17,961 nt of DNA from Thermococcus sp. (GTDB lineage: Archaea > Methanobacteriota_B > Thermococci > Thermococcales > Thermococcaceae): assembly GCA_027074805.1 (NCBI GenBank), contig JALTCK010000139.1:1-17961 (forward strand), given 5' to 3'. The notes beneath the pieces were generated by a model. It was not told where the DNA came from. It was given only the letters and a program-made list of their open reading frames with translations, and did not search any database. The position numbers and the translations under genes were made by a program. Numbering within the stretch: position 1 is the stretch's first letter; the number at the start of each line of letters is the position of its first letter. Positions 13,259 to 17,961 of the stretch are shown here, piece after piece.

Positions 13259-14410
13259 TCACCTCCTCCTAAGGAGGAGTGGAAGTGCCGCGATAGCGAC
13301 TATCAGAGCAGGTCCGCAGATGCCGCCACTAGAGCCTGTGGTAGTGGTACTAGGACTGCTACTCAAGGTGCCAGTTATCTCGTCCGGGCTTTTTCCCTCA
13401 ACCATCAGGGCCGTCCACTGTTCAAGCCACTTCTTATAGTTCTTCCCGATTTCCTCGGGGCTGAGCTTAACTGGATTTGTGACGTTGAGGGCATAACTGA
13501 AGCACTCCGGGAGTTTGACGTTCTTGTTGACTGGATACATCCACTGGGTCGTGGGGAGCTTTTCTTGGGCTTCTTCGCTTATGAGGAAATCTATGAACTT
13601 CTTGGCGAGTTCGAGGTGCTTAGTGCCCTTTACGATTCCTGCACCCTCGATCTGGACGTACGCCGTTTCGTTGAGGAAGAGAGCACCTATTTTTGGCGGA
13701 ACATTCTTGTCCTCGCACGCGTCGTAGGCCGGGTCGGTGGCGTAGCTGACGAAGAGCGGGGCCTGGTTCTTGTCCCACATCTCCCAGCCGGCGTCCCAGC
13801 TCTTGACAACTATGACATTGTTCTCTTTTAGTTTGACCCAGTAGTCGAGCCACTTGTCACCGTAGACTCCAATCGTCCAGAGGAGGAATGCCATTCCTGT
13901 GGAACTCGTCCTTGGATCCTCAACAATGAGCTTGCCCTTCCACTCAGGTTTGAGAAGATCCTCGAAAGTCTTCGGTGGGTTTTTAACTTCGCTCTTTTTG
14001 TAGACGATAGCTATGGAACCGTAGTCGTAGGGTGTGAGGTGGAAGCTCGGATCGAAGTCCTCCACTATCCACTTCGGAATCACGTTGACATTGCTTGGCT
14101 TGTAGGGTTCAAGTAAGTTCTCGTCTATTGCCTTCTGAAGATAACTGTTGTCTATTCCAACCACAACGTCGGCCTGGGGGTTGTTCTTCTCCAGGATTAA
14201 CCTGTTGAGGACCTCCCCCGCATCCCCTATCAGGACTAGGTTGACCTTAACTCCATACTTCTTCTCAAAAATGGGGATGATCTCCTTCATCCATGGTTCT
14301 ATACTGGTGTAGGAGTAGACAGTGAGAGTCTCTTGAGCCGCCACCTGTTTAGGAAAGGCCATCAAGGCAAAAACAAGTAACAGAGCGAGTAATAGCCCAA
14401 CCCTCCTCAA
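13259..14410 (-). CDS. ABC transporter binding protein, thiamine (ThiB) type, CGP-CTERM anchored
   Basis: A 383-residue extracellular solute-binding protein. A signal peptide (MRRVGLLLALLLVFALMAFP, cut near residue 25) is followed by TLTVYSYTSIEPWMKEIIP and by VVVGIDNSYLQKAIDENLLEPY, as in the thiamine-binding (ThiB/TbpA) group related to iron(III)-binding proteins. The end is a Ser/Thr linker, then ICGPALIVAIAALPLLLRRR, the CGP-CTERM sorting tail of Thermococcales, which should anchor the mature protein at the cell surface. The start is a TTG with GGAGGTGG four bases upstream. No permease or ATPase gene is adjacent, so it is an orphan binding protein. Class firm, thiamine as ligand likely but unproven. 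Confidence 0.85.
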   Translation of the reverse strand: MRRVGLLLALLLVFALMAFPKQVAAQETLTVYSYTSIEPWMKEIIPIFEKKYGVKVNLVLIGDAGEVLNRLILEKNNPQADVVVGIDNSYLQKAIDENLLEPYKPSNVNVIPKWIVEDFDPSFHLTPYDYGSIAIVYKKSEVKNPPKTFEDLLKPEWKGKLIVEDPRTSSTGMAFLLWTIGVYGDKWLDYWVKLKENNVIVVKSWDAGWEMWDKNQAPLFVSYATDPAYDACEDKNVPPKIGALFLNETAYVQIEGAGIVKGTKHLELAKKFIDFLISEEAQEKLPTTQWMYPVNKNVKLPECFSYALNVTNPVKLSPEEIGKNYKKWLEQWTALMVEGKSPDEITGTLSSSPSTTTTGSSGGICGPALIVAIAALPLLLRRR

Positions 14411-14460
14411 ACTTCCACCTCCAATTAATCGGTTTTTGTCATCAATAAATTGGTAATAGC

Positions 14461-14472
14461 AGGTTTAAAAAA
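14461..14472 (-). promoter_or_regulatory. TATA-like element of the ABC binding protein gene
   Basis: The minus strand reads TTTTTTAAACCT, giving a start near 14442 and a leader of about 30 nt that keeps the GGAGGTGG site. A second A/T box (14444-14451) is nearer, but a start from it would fall inside that site. Confidence 0.4.
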
Positions 14473-14508
14473 GTTTGGGGGCGCAAACGGGAAACGAGGC
14501 GGAAAGCA

Positions 14509-15003
14509 TCATAGGGAGAATTCCTTTCCCTCCATTCGGATAACATAGTCGGCAGCATTTTGAAGCGCAACAGAAAATCCAGGCTCGATTCCAATCACAA
14601 TTGTTTCCTTGCCCTTCCTTTTTGCCTCGTTTATAAGGGGGAGAAAATCGGCGTCACGTGTTGCAATGGCAATCACCTCAACGTCCGAGTTGTAAATGAG
14701 TTCCATGGCTTCTATTGCTATCCTAACGTCGGTGTCGCCGGCGACAATTATCGGCTCGAGCCCCTGGTTTACCACAGCTTCAATAAGGCCCTGAGGAGCG
14801 TACTGATTGAGAACAACCTTGGCGACGCGTATCTTTCCTATCCTCTCAAGGGCCTCCACAATGTCCTCGAGCTTTATTCCAAACTCTTTCCGAAGGATAT
14901 TTGGACCATCAATGATGAGCCCAATGCTCTTCCCTTTAATTGGCCGGGATTCTCCAACCGCCTTTTCCCCCCTTTTAAGGACCCTGAAGAGGCTTTCCTT
15001 CAT
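14509..15003 (-). CDS. NYN-domain protein, apparently active copy
   Basis: A 164-residue protein of the NYN (PIN-like) domain, TIGR00288-type archaeal family; NYN proteins are metal-dependent RNases or RNA-binding regulators. Acidic positions are all present: SIGLIIDGPNILRKEFG (D32, N35), VAGDTDVRI (D90, D92) and ATRDADFLPLI (D117, D119). The rest reads VVLNQYAPQGLIEAV and ends ETIVIGIEPGF with a helical tail. It is the second of a tandem pair: its ATG overlaps the stop of the upstream paralogue (ATGA), with GGTGA upstream inside that gene, so translation is likely coupled. Target RNA unknown. Confidence 0.82.
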   Translation of the reverse strand: MKESLFRVLKRGEKAVGESRPIKGKSIGLIIDGPNILRKEFGIKLEDIVEALERIGKIRVAKVVLNQYAPQGLIEAVVNQGLEPIIVAGDTDVRIAIEAMELIYNSDVEVIAIATRDADFLPLINEAKRKGKETIVIGIEPGFSVALQNAADYVIRMEGKEFSL

Positions 15004-15512
15004 AATTCATCACCCTTGGAGTTTAGTATTATTGTGTAGTCCGCTGCGTGCTTGAGGGCGGCCGAAAATCCAGGCTCAACCCCTATCACGATTGTTTCTT
15101 TACCCTTCTCTTTGGCTTTGAGGATTACAGGCAGGAACTCCGCGTTTCTGGTTGCAATGGCTATGGCATCAATGTTAGGATTGTAAATCTCCCTCATCGC
15201 CTCAACGGCGAGCTTTACACCGGTCTCACCGGAGACCACGAGGGCTTCAAATCCCTGATTTGCCACAGCTTCAATAAGGCCCTGAGGAGCGTACTGATTA
15301 AGTATCACCTTAGCAACCCTTAGATCGCCGAGACCCTCAAGGGCCTCCACAATGTCCTCGAGCTTTACCCCGAACTCCTTACGAAGAATGTTTGGACCGT
15401 CAATGAGAAGTGCAATCCTACGCCCCCTACCTATTTTCCGCCTCATCATGCCGATACTCCTCATCCCATCCTTTGTCATCGATATTATCTTTTCCCAGTT
15501 GCCTCCGGGCAT
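15000..15512 (-). CDS. NYN-domain paralogue lacking catalytic acids
   Basis: A 170-residue paralogue of the downstream protein, about 60% alike by eye. IALLIDGPNILRKEFG keeps D38 and N41, but the other acidic motifs are altered: VSGETGVKL (E96 and G98 instead of D, D) and ATRNAEFLPVI (N123 and E125 instead of D, D). It may therefore bind RNA or its sister protein without cutting. The N-terminal extension MPGGNWEKIISMTKDG is different from its paralogue's. I chose the ATG at 15512 because GGTGA sits five bases before it; an in-frame ATG at 15533 would add seven residues (MISTVTP) and lacks a good site. A TATA box lies at 15569-15577. Confidence 0.8.
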   Translation of the reverse strand: MPGGNWEKIISMTKDGMRSIGMMRRKIGRGRRIALLIDGPNILRKEFGVKLEDIVEALEGLGDLRVAKVILNQYAPQGLIEAVANQGFEALVVSGETGVKLAVEAMREIYNPNIDAIAIATRNAEFLPVILKAKEKGKETIVIGVEPGFSAALKHAADYTIILNSKGDEL

Positions 15513-15568
15513 AGGAGTCACCGTTGAAATCATGCATCAGAGACATCTTCCACCATTACGCTCTACTC

Positions 15569-15577
15569 CTTAAAAAG
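15569..15577 (-). promoter_or_regulatory. TATA box of the NYN gene pair
   Basis: The minus strand reads TCTTTTTAAGGAG. The expected start is near 15548, giving a leader of about 35 nt to the ATG at 15512. It is the only promoter seen for both overlapping genes. Confidence 0.5.
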
Positions 15578-15645
15578 ATTGATTCTCTTCTATCGAAAGA
15601 AGCTGAGAAGACAACCCATGTCAAAAGGGGATAATCTCAAGGGGA

Positions 15646-17961
15646 TCAGATAACCCTCTTGTAATAGTACCAGAGCCCGCGGATGATATCGCGCACCTCT
15701 ATCATAGTGAAGGTTTCGGTTCGATCTATGAGCTTAGCGGTTTCCTCCCAGCTGTGGGCCTGTAGAACCCTGTAAATCAGCAGCTTTATCTGCCTCTCAT
15801 CCAGATAAGGCTTCATCCAGCCGTCGAGGAAGTAGAGCTTGACTATCGGCTTCACGGCATCGACAACGGTGTCGTAGGTGAGCACCTTGCCTGTGAACGC
15901 ATCGAGACGCTTCTTCTGAATCTCTGTAAGGTGGACTGGATAATCGACGGCCTCGCCAAAGGGCGTCTCGAAGAGCCAGCGCGCTATCTCAGGCTCAAGC
16001 TCGCGGTGAGTATCACCTAACCACTCGGTAAGTCTAATCCTGAACTCGTCGTTGGCCTGGCGGATGAGTTTCTTGGCCTTCTCGCTTATCGGTTTTAGGA
16101 CTATCGCGGTGAACTCGCCGCTGACCGGGTTTCTCGCTGGACTGAGGTGCACAACCGCGAAACCGTTCTTCACCCAGAAGCGTGCAAGCTCTTCGCTGGC
16201 TCCAAAGCCGGAACCTATCCAGTCGAGGCCCTTCTCTCTGGCCTCCTTTTCGAGAAGCTCCAGCGCCTTGCTTCCCAGCCCCATGTCCATGGCATCCGGG
16301 TGGGTCGCTATCCTCACGATGCGGTAGCCCTTGAGCTTGGCGAACTCCTTGAGCATGTGGTGCTTGACCATCATGTCCGGAATTATGTTCCCGCGCGGCT
16401 TGTAGCCCTTGGCCATCTTCTCTATGACCTTCTTCGGAATGCCACCCTCCTTGGCGATCTGCACTGCTGTAACGATCTTACCGTTCTTCAGGCGGAGAAC
16501 CCTGGCCTCGTGGTGGGGCGCGTCTGCCAGAAGCGCCACGTCGCTCGGCCTGTTGCGGTAGTGCGCCAGGATGTAGATTCCAACGAAGTTCCTCAAATCT
16601 TCCCTGTCGTGCTCGAACCAGTCATCGAGGTCCGGCTCCTCGAAGTAGACCTCCTTGTTCCTGATGAGCTCGTAGTCTTCCTCCGTGAGCTCGACCGGCT
16701 CCGCATCGAGCAGAAGTACGTCGAAGAGCCACTTCTCGATGGGATCGTGGTCAGCATAACGAATCGGCTCGTCCATGTGGAGCTCCCTAAACTCGCGCTT
16801 CTCCCTAGCCTTCTTGAGGAACTTGACGGAGAATCCCCTGCCGGCACCCTCATATCCATGGATGGTCGAAGAGTAGACGACCCTCTCCTTGTTCAGGTAC
16901 TTGTGGAGTATCGGCACGTGGATTCCAGCTGCTTCGTCGAGTATGTAGAGGTCGGCGCTCTTCCTGTAGCCCTCAGCTGGCGGGTAATAGCGCAGGCCGA
17001 TCTTCCTCGCGTAGAGCTCCTTTATGAGGCCCTTCTCCTCGACGACGTGCGGCTTAAAACCGAGCCTCTCGAGGGCACGCCTGGCGAAGCGGAAGAGGGC
17101 CTGGACGTTCTCCGGCTCAGGAGCGGTTACAACTATTCTGGTACGCTTTCCAAGGGCAAGGGCGAGGCCTACAGCCGCTATTCCGACGGAGACGCTCTTA
17201 CCTCTACCCCTATCGGCGGTAACGACGAGCATTCCCTCTTTCTCAACAAGGTCTTCGAAGGCCTTCAGAACCTCTACCTGTCCCTCTGTCAGCGCCATCT
17301 CGTAAAGCTCGCGCGGGAAGAGGGTTCCCTCCGGAATTGGAACTCCCTTCCTGCCCTTAATTCTCGCCTGGCTCTTGCTCCTCTTCGGCTTCTTTCGTAT
17401 CTTGCCGTTCTCGGTGATTATGTAGATCTCGCCGTACTCGGTGAACTTCCTTATGAGGCGCCTGTTGAAGCGCTTCTTCACGTCGTCTATCGTGTACGGC
17501 GGAGTAACTAGGCTCTTGTGGAAGCCCGTCCACATGTCCTTCCACTTCTTGAATGGATGCGCGAGGATGAATATCAGTCCACCACCCCTAACCGTCTCGA
17601 TGATCCTGCCGAGGTCATTTGGGGAGTAGTCGTAGCTCATGTCCAGGATAAGAAGGTCGTAGGTCCTTCCGAGGATGTCGCGGGTGTGTTTGAAGGTTAC
17701 AGCTTTAACCTCGGCGCTCCCTCCTGCTAAGACGTCGAAGTGCTTTCTGAAGGCCTCGTAGCGCTTCCTCCCGAAGGTGTCCTCCCCGAGGGCGTCAGTG
17801 GCGTAGAGAACCTCTATCGCGCTCTCGCTCTCGTCCCTCAACCTTTTCTTCATCAGTTCGTCGAGAACCTCGCTCAAGACCCTAGCAGAGGCCCCTGCTA
17901 GGATTCCGGCCAGCTCGGCCTTTCTCACGGTGTCGCCCTCGATGACTATCATTCTCCGATG
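15646..17961 (-). CDS. tmcA: RNA cytidine acetyltransferase TmcA / NAT10 family, 5' end cut
   Basis: A large modular enzyme making N4-acetylcytidine in RNA from acetyl-CoA and ATP; the Thermococcus homologue modifies many RNAs. Numbered from the internal ATG at 17952: N-terminal TmcA domain (about 1-200) with YDLLILDMSYDYSPNDLG, a basic linker (KIRKKPKRSKSQARIKGRKG), a helicase-like ATPase with Walker A ADRGRGKS (246-253) and Walker B LYILDEAAG (335-343), a GNAT acetyltransferase domain with ATHPDAMDMGLGSKALE, and a helical RNA-binding C-terminus ending GLWYYYKRVI. The frame stays open past that ATG to the window edge (codons H-R-R-M), and homologues carry roughly 40 more residues here, so the true start is probably outside. 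Confidence 0.95.
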   Translation of the reverse strand, partial: HRRMIVIEGDTVRKAELAGILAGASARVLSEVLDELMKKRLRDESESAIEVLYATDALGEDTFGRKRYEAFRKHFDVLAGGSAEVKAVTFKHTRDILGRTYDLLILDMSYDYSPNDLGRIIETVRGGGLIFILAHPFKKWKDMWTGFHKSLVTPPYTIDDVKKRFNRRLIRKFTEYGEIYIITENGKIRKKPKRSKSQARIKGRKGVPIPEGTLFPRELYEMALTEGQVEVLKAFEDLVEKEGMLVVTADRGRGKSVSVGIAAVGLALALGKRTRIVVTAPEPENVQALFRFARRALERLGFKPHVVEEKGLIKELYARKIGLRYYPPAEGYRKSADLYILDEAAGIHVPILHKYLNKERVVYSSTIHGYEGAGRGFSVKFLKKAREKREFRELHMDEPIRYADHDPIEKWLFDVLLLDAEPVELTEEDYELIRNKEVYFEEPDLDDWFEHDREDLRNFVGIYILAHYRNRPSDVALLADAPHHEARVLRLKNGKIVTAVQIAKEGGIPKKVIEKMAKGYKPRGNIIPDMMVKHHMLKEFAKLKGYRIVRIATHPDAMDMGLGSKALELLEKEAREKGLDWIGSGFGASEELARFWVKNGFAVVHLSPARNPVSGEFTAIVLKPISEKAKKLIRQANDEFRIRLTEWLGDTHRELEPEIARWLFETPFGEAVDYPVHLTEIQKKRLDAFTGKVLTYDTVVDAVKPIVKLYFLDGWMKPYLDERQIKLLIYRVLQAHSWEETAKLIDRTETFTMIEVRDIIRGLWYYYKRVI

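Noticed and set aside
16147..17511. 454-codon plus-strand frame
   Set aside because: It is antisense to tmcA, whose motifs are unmistakable; long antisense frames are a by-product of codon bias.

Overview
The window is chromosomal DNA of a hyperthermophilic euryarchaeon of the order Thermococcales, most likely a Thermococcus. Visible support: archaeal TATA-box promoters and GGAGGTGA-type ribosome binding sites, CCA-encoding tRNA genes, a CGP-CTERM surface-protein tail (a Thermococcales signature), and the ftsZ-secE-nusG-rpl11 / rpl1-rpl10-rpl12 cluster with archaeal P0/P1 stalk proteins. Everything is intact, and only the two genes at the window edges are cut. No rRNA, CRISPR array, insertion sequence or provirus is visible.

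Layout. 1-459: tRNA-Pro(TGG) (+, its first 3 bases lie outside) and tRNA-Thr(GGT) (-) converge on a roughly 300-bp gene-free repeat. 480-2342: a PIN-domain 'RNA ligase partner' gene (-) diverges from a FucI/AraA-like isomerase-family gene (+). 2578-6395: a three-gene TAXI-type TRAP transporter operon (-): lipoprotein binding protein, DUF1850 protein, fused permease. 6619-7437: archaeal D-aminoacyl-tRNA deacylase DtdA (+). 7562-12053: a division/secretion/transcription/translation cluster (+): ftsZ, secE, nusG(Spt5), rpl11, then after a terminator-like hairpin rpl1, rplP0 and rpl12/P1. 12148-12435: a 95-residue unknown protein. 12436-13118: 683 bp without genes, holding two more diverged, inverted copies of the tRNA-side repeat, followed by tRNA-Arg(TCT) (-). 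13259-14410: an orphan ABC binding protein of the thiamine type with a CGP-CTERM anchor (-). 14509-15512: two tandem overlapping NYN-domain genes (-), one of which has lost its acidic residues. 15646-17961: TmcA/NAT10-type RNA cytidine acetyltransferase (-), running off the window edge.

Most of the gene content is well-known housekeeping. The parts that reward a second look are (i) a hairpin with arms of the form AAACTTT/AAAGTTT placed 2-6 nt after the CCA end of all three tRNA genes, belonging to a larger structured repeat with three diverged copies here, and (ii) the NYN tandem pair, in which an apparently active copy is translationally coupled to an apparently inactive one while parts of the two genes stay identical at the DNA level. 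I did not find a clearly new multi-gene defence or mobile system.
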